A stretch of 64,000 nucleotides of DNA from Formicarius rufipectus (taxonomy: Eukaryota; Chordata; Aves; Passeriformes; Formicariidae): the NCBI GenBank assembly GCA_013399695.1, contig VXAU01001099.1, positions 248,001 through 312,000 on the forward strand. Reading direction: 5' to 3'. Position 1 is the stretch's first letter, and every line of letters starts with the position of its first letter. Below the pieces are notes generated by a model that was not told the origin of the DNA, searched no databases, and worked only from the letters and a program-made list of their open reading frames with translations. This document shows, in pieces, positions 1-13,922 of the stretch. Both the position numbers and the translations under genes were made by a program.

Positions 1-1423
1 GATTTGGCAGAGATATGTTCCTGTCTCTGAAACAAAAATGAAAAATTCGATAGGAGGTAGAGTTTTCCTTTTTGTTAAAATTCAGTTTTCAGTCCAAAAT
101 CTTAATCTCAATGAAGTAACATATTTTGCCAGAGGAAGTTTCATTCTTTCTTTTAAATTATAATTTATAAAAAACGAAACCCAGAAATTCCCACACTAGC
201 CAGCAATTTGAAAAACTAGGGAAAATGGGATAGTGATAGCCCATGCATAGATAATAATTCATAGGCAGGTAGATTGAGGGGATAAAAATATGAAAACACA
301 TTTCCTAGGATTTAGTCTTGTTCTATTAAAAATGACAATACATCATTATGAATAGAATGGCCTATCAAATTAATATTGTATTCTAGGTTCTGCTAGAAAA
401 CTTTCAACAGTGCATTAAAAAGATTGTATGGCGATCCCAAACAGGCTATACAATTCTCAGTTTCACATGCTTGACCTAAATTTCACACAATGCAACAAAT
501 TTGTATGCTTACTAGCTGTTAACAGCACCGTACTTGTGTCTGTACACAGCTTGGTGAGTCTCACTGTTTGTTTATTATCCCTGCTCTGCATTGCTGTCAC
601 GTAATTCTTCCCTTCAATAATAATCATAAACGTGTTTACTTACAAATATGGGGAATGAATATGCTTTACTTCAACCTAAGGGAACCTTCATAAGGAAGCA
701 CTTGTGAGGGAAATAATGAACCTGCTGGTAAAAATATGTGGGGTTTTTTTGCTGACGATTATTAAGCATTTATTGGTATGTCTTTTGAAACAGACTGAGA
801 AAGCACAAGTTCATGGTAATTTTTATTTGACAGTGACTAGAATAATGTATATCCTGCACACTCTTTTTTGTTTGTTTGTCTTCCCCTAAATGCCTTCCCA
901 TAAATAATGACCCAAACCTGAATTTAGAATGGCAACTATAGATTATTTTGTTTATTGCATAGCATAATTTAGGATTTGCGGTCATCCAAACACCCTGCCG
1001 TCCCATTTTCTTGCTCTTACAATGCATCTAGGCAGAAACAATCTATTCCATTTCATTAATCCTTTTAATATCTATTGTCTGCATTATTTGCTCTTTACTT
1101 TGTGGTTACAATTAATATTTAACTTCCACTATGCAAAGTCCACTTAGTTGTATTAAATTCTATTTGCTAGGCTTCTGTGTCAAAGTGCTGCTGGGACAGC
1201 ACTGGGAAGCCAATATCTCTTCTTATGCTATTGTTTAGGAAAACCCATGAACTACATTTATTTAATTTCCTTAATTTCTTGAAGGAATTTCCTACTCCTT
1301 CATCTACATATCTGATAGAGATGGAGAACAAGAAATATAATTTCTAACCTGTTTGCCTCCTTCATGAACAGTTACCTGTTTCAACTTGATTTCTAATTTT
1401 TAGCCAATTTTCTACTCAGCTTG

Positions 1424-1480
1424 TTGGTTTTTTTTGTTTGGTGTTTTTTTTATTTTTTTATTTATTTATTTTTTTTTTAA
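1424..1480. repeat. T-rich low-complexity tract
   Basis: A run of T blocks interrupted by single A or G bases, including short TTTA repeats. It may be a decayed poly(A) tail of a minus-strand retroelement, but no element body is recognisable beside it. Confidence 0.7.
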
Positions 1481-4114
1481 TTTAGCTCTATTGGTACAGT
1501 TGATTACACACCCTTGGTTTGGTTTTGTTTTGTTTCATATATGCTTACTTGTAACTATTTGAAATGGAGTAGTTCTAAATCTTAATGCAGTTTTGAAGAC
1601 CTAGACTGATAAGTTATTTGTGTTCACTATTTATATGTATATTAATGACTGTAGTTAACAGAGTGTTCTTAATTTTAACTGTTATCATACTGGGGAGATG
1701 CCTTATCATGATGTGAACTCTCCAGTTACATGGTGAGTAGCAGACTTAATTAAGGACAGTACAGCTTAAACAGGGATCTCATCTTGGGTACCAGAAACTC
1801 TACAGGGTACTAATAGTCAAACAACACTGTTTCCTGTGTTGCATATTCATGACCAGAAAAATCTGGCTGTCTGTAGGACTCTTCCTATTCACATTGGAGG
1901 GAATACCAGATCAATGATGGTTTCAGGTCTAAGAGAATTTATATTCAATCCTCTTAATTACTCACGGACTAGTCGGCAGAGTTTATGGATGGGACTAATA
2001 TAGCTGAGGCAGGGACTTTTAAAATTTACTTTCACTCTTTTCCCTGGAAATAAAGCACAGACTCTGCATGAATGAATAAAATTTTTTAAACTACCCAAGT
2101 TTTGCTGAAGTGCTTCTACGTTGTTTTCCAAATTAATTACTTGACCTTCTTGTAAGTATCCATAGTAAAAGCCTGGTCTATTTCATGTTTTGAAACTAAA
2201 CAGTAGGACTCCTGAGAGGTCCGAACAGGACATACCTCTGTTGGTTTTCATGAATCACCATTTTATGGAAAAAAAAATCCCATTATTACTTTGACTATTT
2301 TTTATTTGGATCATGCTTTTTTTTCCTAGATGTGTATGATTTTTAAGAAAGACTGATTTGGGAGTTTTTTATCCAGGTAAAATAGGAGTTTGAATATACC
2401 TGGAAATCCCTAGATGGGATGGTAATATTACTTCTGCCTCAGCATGGAAAAATATAGAACTAAAACAAGGACTACTGAAAAAAAAAATTAAGCTAGACAA
2501 GAAATCAGGACAATTTGGAGAAAAAGTCTTGGAACTTAAAAGTAATAAAGTTAGAAACAGCTTCAAAAATGTGAGAAAAAAGATAAACAAATTTGGGAGT
2601 AGACTGACTTTTGGGAAGCTGTCGAGGAGCAGAAAGAGGTGGTTTGCTGCAGAGAATGTGGAGAGAAAAAATTCCTTTTAGGTGTCTGCACTGTGACTAT
2701 CAAAAAGTTAATGATCAATGAACACTCTGGGGGGAAAAGGACAGCAGTGAGAAAAACAGAGCCACTGTTAGTAGGCAGGAACCCAGCACTGATGCTGTCT
2801 GGAGTTCTGAGACTGTCCCAAAATGCTTACTCCTCAGAGGAAACTCAAACCTGTATTTGAAATTAAAAAGAAGAAGCAGTTAATAAAAAACCCAAGCTTT
2901 ACAAAGTCAGCTTCAGCCTGGCTGTCTTCAGTTTCCCCTTTGTCAGCAGAAGCTGTTGAGAGACAGCTTGGCAGCCCACCTGTGTTTATCAGGTTATTAA
3001 ATATCAAACCTGAGCCAAACAGAGTGGAAGTTAGAAAATATTTCAGAAATTGTGAAAGAAATCTTAAAGGATCAATTCCCACAAGTGTCATAAGACACAT
3101 ATTGGGAGCAGGATCAGTTAAACAACCCTGAGGAATATTGGCAGGATTCCTGTGACCCAGGTCAGGGTATTGTTATGCTTCAGATTTTCTAATATTTTCT
3201 TGACAATGATTTAGTTAGTGGCTTATAGATAGGAATGTTTTTACCACTTGTTGGAAGCTACTTTTACAAGAATCTTGTTTTTCTTTCAATACAAGAGAAT
3301 AAGCTAGGCTGGAAATCTCTTCTTCCAGAACTATGTAAACTCATCTCCATTTTCGTTTAAGTGTCTTGCTCAAATTGTGGATCTTTCTGTCATGTGAATA
3401 GATCTTCAGCTGGTGTAAATGAGAAAATTATACTGTTCTTCTCACAAACTCTTTTTTTCCTGTACAAGTGTCTCTGTCCTTAACTCAGTCTATATTTGAG
3501 TACTCTCTGACTTGAGAGCACTAGCTTTGAGAAAGTGCCAGCTCCTCAGTAGGTTCCCCAATGTGAACTTTTGAGCTTTTATTTCCATCTATAAGAATAT
3601 GTTTCTTAAGTGGTACTCATAATGGCACTATATGATAAAAAAGACATAAAAATCAAGACAATTAAAAGCAGTATGAACTGTCCTGTATTTAATGCAACAT
3701 GTGGAGGATGAAAGGTGTAGGAGCTGTGCAGGGCAGCCTTCACCAGTGGTGATGAACTAAGGTTGGTGTACAAACCTTGTAGTTTGGCTCAATAGATATT
3801 TTTAGCAGGGACTGTTTATGGTCTTTCTTTTAGTGTCTGGCTTAGGGTGAGAGAAGAATACTTGTAGAAACACTGCATACAAGTAATATAAACCCCAAAT
3901 ATGTAAAACTGAACCTTTCCAAATTTGCCAGCTGTGGTTTCCTTGACTGATTTTTGTAGGTCAAGGTTTCTATAAGTCTTGCAAATCACTGATCTCTCTA
4001 AGCATTTGGTGATGAAATTTGAGATTCCTACTATCAGACTGAGCTTTGTAATTATTTAAGCACTTTGTTTAATCAATGGAAAAACAATTGCAAGAATCTG
4101 AGTCAGATATACTG

Positions 4115-4151
4115 ATATATATATATATATATATGTACTTATATATATATA
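4115..4151. repeat. (AT)n microsatellite, interrupted
   Basis: Ten AT units run from 4115 to 4134. A six-base interruption follows, then five more AT units at 4141-4150. This is an ordinary dinucleotide repeat and probably length-polymorphic. Confidence 0.9.
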
Positions 4152-4252
4152 AAGTTCTGAGTTTACCTGAGGAAATTAATGTCTGTCTTCACTCAGTCTT
4201 CAGCAGTGGACCGATTATGTTTGTATTTCTTATTTGATTAGTTTTTTGGGGA

Positions 4253-4271
4253 TTTTTTTTTTTTTTTTTTT
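4253..4271. repeat. Poly-T homopolymer
   Basis: Nineteen consecutive T bases. No retroelement body is recognisable next to it. Confidence 0.9.
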
Positions 4272-5439
4272 GTGATTTCTCTGTTTGGTTGTGTACTTGT
4301 TTGGTTTTTTCAGTGTAAGATCCCTAAATATTTTTAGTGGCATGGGTCACATATTGTGGCTATCCTTTTCATGGTCAATAGCTTTTGCTGCTTGATTTGT
4401 TTCAAATGTATTGCAGGCAATTCTGTTTCTTACCTTATAAAATCACAGTCTGAAATCCATCACTGCAAAGGAAATGCAGGGCTGTGTTCTTTCCTGAGGC
4501 TCAAACAACTAAGTGAAGTCAAGCTGGACTTGAGCTATTTATTTCTCAGAGGCAAAAGTTTCTTTTCTTAGTAAAGTATCAGATAACATAGATTTCAGTC
4601 TTGTGTGTTTTGGAAACCGATATTTTAATCAGAGATGTAGAATTTCTTGGGAATCACTTGCTGTACCTAGGAGAAAAATAGGTGGACCCTCCCAGCACCC
4701 TCTGCTTCTCTACCTGCTTTTTGTAATGTATCATCAGCATAAATTGTTACTATGAAACAAAATAATACTTGAGATGTACAACTTGAATTTCTCCTGATCC
4801 ATGTTCAAACTGACAAACAAACAAGATGAGCAGACTGAAAAGGTTTTTCCTAGGTGATTGACACAGTGGATTTTTGAGCCTTGGTATGCTGGCTTGCAAA
4901 CTGAGTGCTCCTTCCTTTGCTTCCCCTAAGTGGAAACCTGAACTCTTGTTTTCATGCATTCGGGACATGGACTCATACTTGTGATTCAGGCTAATCAGGA
5001 TGCAAATTGGGTCCTATGGCCCAGTAATCCCAGTCCACCTACACATGAACAATGATTCTGACAAAAATAATGATATTAAACCAAAGTACTACTCTCCTGT
5101 GGGCATGTGAAAAATCCAGGAGGCAAAAGATTTATTCTTGCTCTCTTAGAGTTTGTCTTGGTCTCATTACTGTATTGCTCTGTTTAATTAGTGTTTCAGG
5201 CACTGCTATAGAAACATGTTCTTGCACTCAAAATACAAGCCGATTCAGATTTTCTGATATGTTGGCATTTCCAGTGGGCATCTTTAATTGGAAGCTGTAA
5301 GAAATCCCAGCATATGAGGATTGCTGGTCCATGGAAGATATTCCAAGACAGCACAGTCAGATGAATAAAGTGTACTGGGTGGAAGCTAGGCAGCCTTGTA
5401 ATTTTTCACTTTCCTAATGCTGAAAACATCATCATGACA

Positions 5440-5900
5440 GGGCTCTGAATAGTGTGATTTGAGAAAGGAAAGAGGGCAGACAAGACTATTTCAGCTGTTA
5501 GCTTTATCCCACCAGTCATGTCCTTGCTCCTCTTGTCCCTGTGGCCTCGCATTTGCCAGTACCTCAGCTCTGAGCCAGCACTATGAGGGAAGCAGTGCAT
5601 GCAGTGGCCAACCAGCCGCTCTTGCAATGCAGTTCCTGCTCACCTCAGAGACTGCAAACAGTAAAAGTGTGTCTGGCTGCCTTGGTTGCAGCCAGACCCC
5701 TTTGAAGAGTGCTATGCTTAGGCTTAATCTGCTCCTGCTTGCTGCTCCCCAGGGGCCTGTCAATGGAAAGCAGAAAGCACAGCTGTATGCGTCTATTCCT
5801 CTGATGCCTTCAGTCTTTGAAAAGTCAGAGGCGACTTTGCAGAAAACATTCAAAAATCATCCTGAGGGTTTCCTTGCAGCCCTACCTTAATTGCCTCCTT
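5440..5900. other. GC-richer patch with a long open frame, probably non-coding
   Basis: Base composition here is visibly richer in G and C than the flanks. A plus-strand frame stays open for 143 codons (5459-5890) and a minus-strand frame for 90 codons (5581-5853). The plus frame begins at TTG; its first ATG is much further in, so a eukaryotic protein from it would be short. The translation is rich in Ser, Ala and Leu and shows no domain I recognise. There is no CpG cluster typical of a promoter island. I treat it as non-coding unique sequence, although an unrecognised exon or lncRNA exon is possible. Confidence 0.3.
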
Positions 5901-8900
5901 CAGCGCAAAGTGTCTTTCCTTCTTCTGCCTTGCTGTGTGGCAGAATCTTCTCTTATGCTGCATTATTTAGTATCTCAAGAGTGGGCACTGTAACTTCAAA
6001 TGCTCTAAAGCCTCCAAGCCAACTTTTTGGATTATTTCAAGAAATAGGGGATTTCTCTGTGGTTCTGAGCAACGAGGTAATAGGAAAAAGTTGGCTTTTT
6101 GTTTTGTTTTGGTGGTGGCAGGAGGGTGGTGTTGGATTGTTAAACATACTGGACTCATAGATAATGAATTTTCTCCCTGGGTAAAATGGGGACATTTAGC
6201 TTAATTAACAAAGAAAAATCTCTTCCTCTCCCCTCAACTGTGACTTGAGTCTTCGGCCCATTGTGGGTGGTTCGAGTAGGCCCATGTAGCAGCTCCTTTT
6301 CAGCTGTTCAGTTCTTTGTTTAGTCTGAGGGAATTATCCCTTAACATATGAATTAGTGCCAGTGTTGTGTTACATGGAGGTGAGAAACCATACAAGTAAT
6401 TTATGAGCATGCTAACAGTGTGATGGGAGGGAATTTATTTGATTAAACCTTAAACACTGCCATACAAACTGAACAACAAAATCTTCCCCCCTACTGGAGG
6501 GCCTTCATACCTACAGAAAATAATATTCTTCTGGGGGTAGATTTCAGTTCAGATGTCAAATCTTGTCCAGATCTCTTTACTGAAAAGACTTTGCAGGAAA
6601 TGTAATTTTTCATTTTAGTTTTCATTGGTTTCTAGGTTGTAGATGAGATGTATTCTGTGACAAGAATCTATGCTATGATATTTGTGTAAATCATCAAATA
6701 AGATGATTAGAATAGTGCTGAGAGAGGATTTTAAATCAACTCAGTTTAACTTGATTTTAACAACAATATCTGCTCTTCATTCTTGTAGTGCAGGCACTTC
6801 TGATGGTCTATCTTTTTTTTTGGAAAACAAATCAGAAAGTGTGCATTTCTGTTATTGATCCTAGAAATTATTAGAGGTGACATGAGCTATGTATGATTTT
6901 TTCTTGAGGTGCATGTGACTTGTTCCTGACTTTTGGTATGAAGAAATGCTAATCTACACTGGGAGCTCTGAGAAACTTCAGAGTGCACAAATTTTACTGG
7001 TTATAAATACTGTTAGTCTCCATAGAATCAGAGAGTAATGATTTTTAGTTTTCATTTTTTTCTGGAGACAGGAAAGAATTCTCATTTAAATTTAACCAAG
7101 TAAGAGAACATCTTTGGCACTTGATATGAGTGTTAATGAAAAACAAAACAGAATCAAGTAATGTGATTTATTGATTAAAACTTGTGAATATTTTGTGGTT
7201 TACTGTACTTAGAGGAATTTTTGTGGGGATATACCTTCCAATGAACCAGCAATTCAAAGGACACAAAACTGAAAACTCAGAGTTCAACATGAGTTCAGAA
7301 TGATACAGACAGCAGAGACTCTTTAGACACAATGTGTCCAAAGTAATGTGCTTATCTCTACGACTTGAAATAGCTGGCAAAACCAGTTATTCTTAAGGCT
7401 GGTTAGAACAGTTCAAAACTTCAGTTTATTATATATTTTTAATTTTTTTATTTATTTTTTTCTGAAATAAAACTGGAGATGTCTGACCTTTTATTTTATA
7501 TTAAATAGATCTGATTTCCATGGTGAAACAAGCTTTTTATTGGCCACCATGTAAAAGTTTATTTTCACCCGATGCTACCATTTTTCATTGTAATCATCTA
7601 TCTCAGGTCTAGGCAGCTTTAACAATTATGTACAAATTAAGCTGATTCACTCATGGTAGCAATGCAGGCAACTATTATAAACATGGTGCATTCTTACATT
7701 TTTATTTGAAAGGAGATAACTCTGTCAGTTGAGAGTTGCCTTGCCTGGGCACAGCAGTAGGTTTTGCTGTTGGGAAGTGTGTTCAAGTTGTCTCAGCACC
7801 CTGTGACTGTCAATGGTGAAGGTTTGAGTGGTGCTGCCTTGGGTAACACATGAGAATTCACAGGGTGCTGGAGGTAGAGCAAGCTCATGATCTTCCAGGT
7901 CCTCCAGTTTAGATGTGCTCTTGTATTCCTGTGTCAACCAGGATTGTTATGTCAGAAGGAGCACTACGGGTGTAATATCCTATTTCAGATATTTGTTAAT
8001 TATTATTTTCTTTGGAAGGGGGGATTATGCATCAAAAAGACAAAATTTTGTGTTTACTGTTCATAGCCTGCAGCTTTAGGCTGTTTGTATTGAAGTCTGC
8101 TGCCTTCACTTCTGTAGTTTGGGTTGTCTGCCTCTCCTGACCCCAAGGAGGGCAGAACTGTGCCTCAGCACTGTGAACTGATCCAGGGTTCGTTTCTTGT
8201 ATTTTAAGTCTTCTGTCACCACATTTGGTGACACTGTGAGAGGACTTCTCCATGGTCCATTTTAGAGTAGAGGTCCAGGTGTACCTGCATGGATTCTGTA
8301 GGCTCGTAGTACCCTTACTAAGTCAGGAAAAGTTAAAAAATGCATTTTGTTTTTAAGGGGCAAAGATGAAACTGCTTGAAGTACTGATTAAAAGAAATGA
8401 AAACGAAGTCCCAAGCATTTTCATCAGGTTTCTATTTTGCCTGGCTGTTCATTGGTGTAGAAACTAATTGTTAAATACATGATTCTGGGGATATTTCTGA
8501 GGTGCCTTGCCAACATGTCTATAGTTCTTGATGAAAAAGCCTTACAGTTTTTCGTTGCTTGATAGCTTTCAAGGGCTTGCTGCTTTGAAGTTAGTGACAT
8601 TACACTTTTTTTCCTCTTTACCAGTTTTCAGGCTCAAAAGCATTTTCACAATGCATATAGATGATGTTTTTGTGCAGTCTTGACTTCTGCAATGGTAGTA
8701 AAAGGTGCAAGAGAAATTTGCAATGTGACTAAGTTTTCAGCTTCACTGTGAGTCATTTGGTAGTCTTTAAAAAACTTGAAATGTTGGTAAATTGTTCCAT
8801 TTTATATTTAACTAAAGAAGAAGAAACGCTGTTATTTTTAATTCTTCTCACACTGCAAGGTGCTTATGTTGAGAACAAACTCTTAAATGGAAACACAGCT

Positions 8901-10570
8901 TGTGACTTAGGTGTGTTTGCAGGCTGAAAGTACCAAAAACATGCAGAAATCCCTCAGCTTAGAAATGCATGTTAACAATGCCAAGATACAGTGTATTTGA
9001 AAAAAAGTATACAGTTTTATGGTTCTGTCTGAGCAATTATGTGAATTTTCCTGAAGTTTAATGGAGTGTACAACGTAGCTTCTACCTCACTAGAGGTAAT
9101 TGTAATTGTAATTAAGGATGTATTACTAAATATAAATATGAAAATCAAAGCCATAATCAACAGAGTTGGTAAAATGTCTGGCTTGCTATCAGAGACTGTT
9201 ATCTAAACTTTTTTTTTTTGAGCTTTCATCCTTCAACATGCTTTGAGCATGACTTTTCAATAGCTAAGAAAGCATAAAAAACAATATTGCCCCAAGAGAT
9301 ACTTCTGAAACCATTTACAGCATCTCAGACCTGTCAGAATTGGATATTTCAGCAATCTAGAAATTTATATTCTCATCAGTCTGTTTGATCAAATGAAATC
9401 TGTACGTTGGTTGCTGGATATAAATTACCTGGGAGCCTGAAGATTAAAAGTAGTTCCTGAACAACTGGAATGAGGAAAAAAAATTGAATCAGGTTATCCC
9501 AACTCACTGGATTTTTATAAGTAAACCTATTTCCAGGCAATTGATTTTACATTATTCATTATTTGTTTGAGATTTGAATGGCAGCTAGAATATTAAAAAA
9601 AGTAATGAAACTCCCCAAAGGCAGTGGAAGTGCATATTCAAGCCCAGTTACAGGTATATGGCTCAAAGAATACCCTTATCCTTGAAAATCAGTTTCATTT
9701 ATTTTCAATACACTGAGGAAAAACCACTGCATTTGAAAACTCAATGTTATGTTCATTAGCACTTTGTCTTACCTGTCTTGTTTTAAGCTCCTGAGTTCTC
9801 CCACTGTTCTGATTATTTCCCTGATAAGGTGTGAAATTTAGGAGATCAGGAATAACCAACCAGGTAGTTTGTTATTGAAGAGAACAGGGACCTCAGGTTT
9901 TCTTGTGGTTCTGATTCTTCTTTCCTGCTCATCACCTGCAAATCTTCATGTCCAGAAGTGATGTTTCTTTCTATCATCAAAACTGTGAAAAGAGGTTTTC
10001 TGGGTATGGTTATGTTGCACTAAGGAAAGGGATTCTACCTCTGATTTTGCCTAATACTTGTAACTCCTCACTGCTGACCTATTTCTGCCTATACAGCACT
10101 CCCTTCCTTGAGGACAGACTGTAACTGTGCCCTCAGACATCAGTAAGAAGCAGGCTCAGAGAAACCAGCTCAGGACCCCCTTGAAAACAAGGTTAATTCT
10201 GGCTGAGACTGTTCCCTGGGTCATTCACATCTCAGGATAAAAAATAGTCCAATCTTTTTCTGGCACTTGTTTCTTCTTCAGCTTAGCTGATACAGCTGTT
10301 ATCTTCATAAAAGGCAGTATGCATTAAAGACTTCCACCCTGCTTTTTCTCACTTGTTTACAACTACTTTACAGTTTCATTGGCCTATCATTTGTACTAGA
10401 ATGAAATCATAGCTGAATGTGGATACTAATGGTTAAGATCCAAATAAGCCCATATATACACCCAAAAGTTCCTAAGTGCTGAAGTTTTCAGAAAAATAAA
10501 TCATCCTTTATATTTTATACTAGGTAGAACATGAACAGGGTAACTGAATTTTACCCCAGAAACAATTATA

Positions 10571-10605
10571 TCCTTCTCCTCCCTCTTCCCCCTCCCCACC
10601 CCTAC
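10571..10605. repeat. Pyrimidine-rich tract beside the CR1
   Basis: A C/T-only tract of about 35 bases ends a few bases before the CR1 octamer tail. It may be old flanking sequence or part of the insertion site. Confidence 0.5.
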
Positions 10606-10610
10606 TTAAT

Positions 10611-11018
10611 ATTCATAGAGTCATAGAATATCTGAGGTTGGCAGATACCCATCAGGATCTTTGAGTCAAAATCCTGGCCTGGCACAGGACACCCCAAAAA
10701 TTACACCATGTGCCTAAGAGCATTGTCCAAATGCTTCTTGAACTCTAACAGGTTTGGTGCTGTGCCAACTCCCCTAGAGAGTCTGTTCCAGTGTCCAGCC
10801 ATCCTTTATGTGAAAAACTTTTGCTTGACATCCAGCCTAAACCTTCCCTGACTCAGTTTCATACCACTTCCTCAAGTCCTGTCACTAGTCATGGAAGTGA
10901 AGAGATCTGTGCTTCCTCCTCTTCTTCCCCTCATAAGGATGTCGAAAACCTCAGTGAGGTCCTTAATCTCTTCTTTAGGCTGAACAAACCAAGTGACTTC
11001 CGCTGTTCTTCCTATGGT
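10611..11018 (-). mobile_element. CR1 LINE, 5'-truncated 3' end
   Basis: This is the 3' end of a CR1 non-LTR retrotransposon inserted in minus orientation. The left edge, read on the minus strand, ends in two copies of the octamer tail (ATTCTATG and the variant ACTCTATG), the signature of CR1 3' ends. Going right on the plus strand, the expected blocks of the CR1 3' region appear in order: a GAGGTTGG block, a block around CCAAATGCTTCTTGAACTC, GTTCCAGTGTCCAGCCA, CTTGACATCCAGCCTAAACC, and finally TTTAGGCTGAACAAACCAAG. Similarity fades near CCTATGG at about 11018. The full element is several kilobases, so this is a dead 5'-truncated copy of about 400 bases. The internal 90-codon plus-strand frame (10791-11063) is antisense to it and meaningless. 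CR1 is abundant in birds and other sauropsids, which is the main clue to the host. Confidence 0.93.
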
Positions 11019-13801
11019 AGAAACAATTTAAAAGTAACATCTAAAGTTATGGAAACAAAGTAAAGGAGCAAAACCATTCAACCCAATAGAAGCTGAAATT
11101 AGAATATTTGGCTAGAGGATTCACTGTGAGATGCAAAAGTTTCTAAGCAACACAGATTTGTAGCAGTAAATTGGGTTTTCTGAATAAGACGTGTCTCAGC
11201 CATGTTTTCATGTCAAAACCTGTTTTCAAGAAATCCCCCTTGTTTAGTTGGGTGAAAGATGGGGAAATGGAGGATACAGTGCTTGGGAGACAAGGTAGAA
11301 GTAACTTCCAGCACTAGACAAATGAGAATGAAATAGTGAGGGTCATGCATTACTACTTCCATAAGTTTTCTTACAGGTTTTGTGTTTATAGTGGACTTTT
11401 TAGTTGCATGGATCAGGAAGAGAGAAGGACAGAGAGAGAATGCATGAAATTACATTCAGGGACATCCCAGATTTCTTTTCCCTTGAAACTGAGTAGGTGG
11501 AAGGAACTCTATTAAATCATATTCGTGCAGAGAAATATCCCAAGCTGGGCTAAGGGATGTTTGACAATGCTGAAATTACCTATTTAGCCTTACAGACAGT
11601 GAAAGGCACACTACTTCCCAAAGTTCTGACACTTTCTGACCATTTCTACAAAAAGCAACTATGATGGTTTTAAGACTTTATTCCATCCTCTCCCTTCTCC
11701 TATCAGTACATTAGCACTGTTATGCTGTCAGCTATTGCCCAAGTAGCATAGCTGAGGAAAGAGATAGTGGCAGGACTCCTCATGGTGCTCTATGCAAGGT
11801 CAGATAAGCTGTATGATGCAGCAATCTGTGCTAAAGATGCTTGCGAATGCCTGAGGTCTGGCTTCTTGTTTTGTTTATTTTTTTTTCCTGAAACAACAGC
11901 TTTGCTGTCTGTGAGATCATTTGCAGGTAGGGAAATATCATGCAAAAGGATGACTATTTGCAACCTAGATGCTGTGTCTGAGCAACTGCTGGGGCACTTA
12001 ACAGTGGGTCTTAATCCCCTCTGAACTTTTCCTCCAAGTATGCACTGTCCTTTAGGGAAGGTAGTGGAAGAAGACTCAGACAATCCATTACATGGAAGAA
12101 ATGCCTCTGGCTCATTCCTCCCATTGTCCATGAGTGCAAGTGCACTGTCACCCACGTCCCCAGGACACCAAAGAATCATGCTTGTGTTACACAGATTGTT
12201 TTCCATCATGAGTGACCTTGATTTCATGACCTAAGCCAAAACTGAATAACTTTACCTTATCTTTCTTTGAATTTGGACCTCAAGCTCATATATGGGCTAG
12301 AAATGATTACAAACATTTCTCCTGAGCCCACCAAAGTGGAACTGGATGATCTCTGATGCTATTATCAAAGACAAAAATTGCACAAAACCCCCTCCCTAGC
12401 ATAAATAGTGGATCTTAAGAAGTTTTGAGGTCATAAAATAGCCCTAGTTTAAATGGCTGGATAAAATAAGGGCTTAATCATCATCTATGTGACCATCACA
12501 ACCATGAGCAGGGCATGACAGGGTGCCTGAGTTGTGGGACATTGTTCAGGGACAAAGCAAAAGTCAAGTAACAAAGGCTGTCTCTGAAGCTGGGGCTGCT
12601 TGTGTTGTGCCATGGTGTCCACAGCTTCTGTATCATCAGGCATTCTTTCTCTTTCCTGTTGCATCACTGATTGGCATTACACTTTCCCAGCAGCTCTGTG
12701 GCTTCTCAGGACCCAGAGATATACCAAAGTATGGCACAGAGCAGAAAAGTCTTGGTACTGCAGTGGGATATATGAACAGCATATTGTTGCTTCATGTGTG
12801 CAGCAAGTCCATGTCTGCTTAACTCCCTTGTCTTCTTCACCCTTTTGTTTTTGAGGTGCCTCTTAGAACTTTCAGTGCCTGAGGTCTATCTGTATCAAGG
12901 CTGAGAACAGCTGAAGCAGACTCAGTGCAGTTACCAGGTGTCAAATCCTCTCCCTGAAGCACGAGACACTAAAGTTTCTTGAAGGATCAATGTCAGGTAG
13001 TTTTGTATAACTTTAATAAAACCTTATCTCTTTTTTTTTATTGTATATTTGTCCTTGGAAATTATAAAAAAGTCTTCACTGAAGCTTTCTCAATATGTTT
13101 TGCCTGGGATAGAGACAAAGCTTAGGACATTGCATCCCAAACATTTACATTTGGCAAAGTAATAAGCAGTCAAAGTTTGCTGTGATGTATAGGTAAGGCC
13201 TATTGTTGTCACTTCTGAGAAGAGACAAAGTGTTAAAATATAAATAATGAGAAGTCTAAAAATTAGATGGGATTTGCTCCTTTTGCCTTTGAACTACAAA
13301 AGCAGAAGCTTTTGTACTGCACGTTGTCATTGCGCTCAATGTGCACCTTTTGTGTTGTACCTTGTAGAATCATTCAGTGGATGCTTTACAATTTTAACAA
13401 ATAATGACTTTTAAAGTGGTAGTTTTGTTTTGTAGAGCCGAACAAGAAAAATGTCTTTTATCATTCTTCAAATGTAAGAGGCTGACACTGCTTTTAGAAT
13501 TTTATTGAAACATGTCATTTCTGAGGAATTTTGACCATATTGAAATAATGCTTTTTAAAAACTAATTTATCCTTAACTTTAGCAGTCACAAGCACCTTTA
13601 TGGGAGTGCTTGTTCCCTGTACAGCAGCACAGACCTTGAGTGGCTGAAGCTTCTAACCCTGAAAAGGCAAAATATCATGATAAGATGCTGTTGTCACTTG
13701 TTCCTCTCAGACTTCTTGTGCTGAATCCAATATTTGATATGGTTACCTAATAAGCTAGATTGAGAGGTTGATTCAGTTGAAAACCTAGAATTTTTAAACT
13801 G

Positions 13802-13831
13802 TTTTTTTTTTTTTTTCTTTTTTTATTTTTC
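13802..13831. repeat. Poly-T tract
   Basis: Fifteen T bases followed by further T blocks broken by single C and A bases. It lies about 45 bases left of an A/C-rich tract. Confidence 0.85.
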
Positions 13832-13876
13832 TCTTATCTATCTGAATAATTTTGGTTGGAAGAAAGTACTGTTGCC

Positions 13877-13922
13877 TTCAAAAAACCCCCCAAAAAACAA
13901 AACAAAACAAAAAACCCCAAAA
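13877..13922. repeat. A/C-rich low-complexity tract
   Basis: Runs of A and C only, including a C6 run and AAAAC units. It resembles the longer A/C tract at 53797-53952 and the complementary G/T tracts at 15451-15580 and 35531-35580. Confidence 0.8.

Larger units (their letters stand above)
1..10570. other. AT-rich non-repetitive DNA, no gene recognised
   Basis: Apart from the simple repeats and the GC-richer patch listed separately, this stretch shows no protein-like frame, RNA gene or transposon that I recognise. Stop codons are frequent on both strands and CpG is sparse. A stretch near 2640-3130 has overlapping open frames of 73 to 102 codons on the plus strand and 88 on the minus strand, but their translations match no family I know and have no clear splice context. 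It is best read as intergenic or intronic sequence. Confidence 0.6.

Noticed and set aside
7725..7937. Minus-strand 70-codon frame with balanced composition
   Set aside because: No domain, splice signals or repeat match; too short to support as a gene.
11790..12227. 145-codon ATG-initiated minus-strand frame
   Set aside because: No recognisable domain and no splice or promoter context; a shorter frame is open on the other strand over part of it. Treated as chance.
12330..12365. Short match to the CR1 phrase around GGATGATCTCTGA
   Set aside because: About 15 bases only, with no octamers after it.
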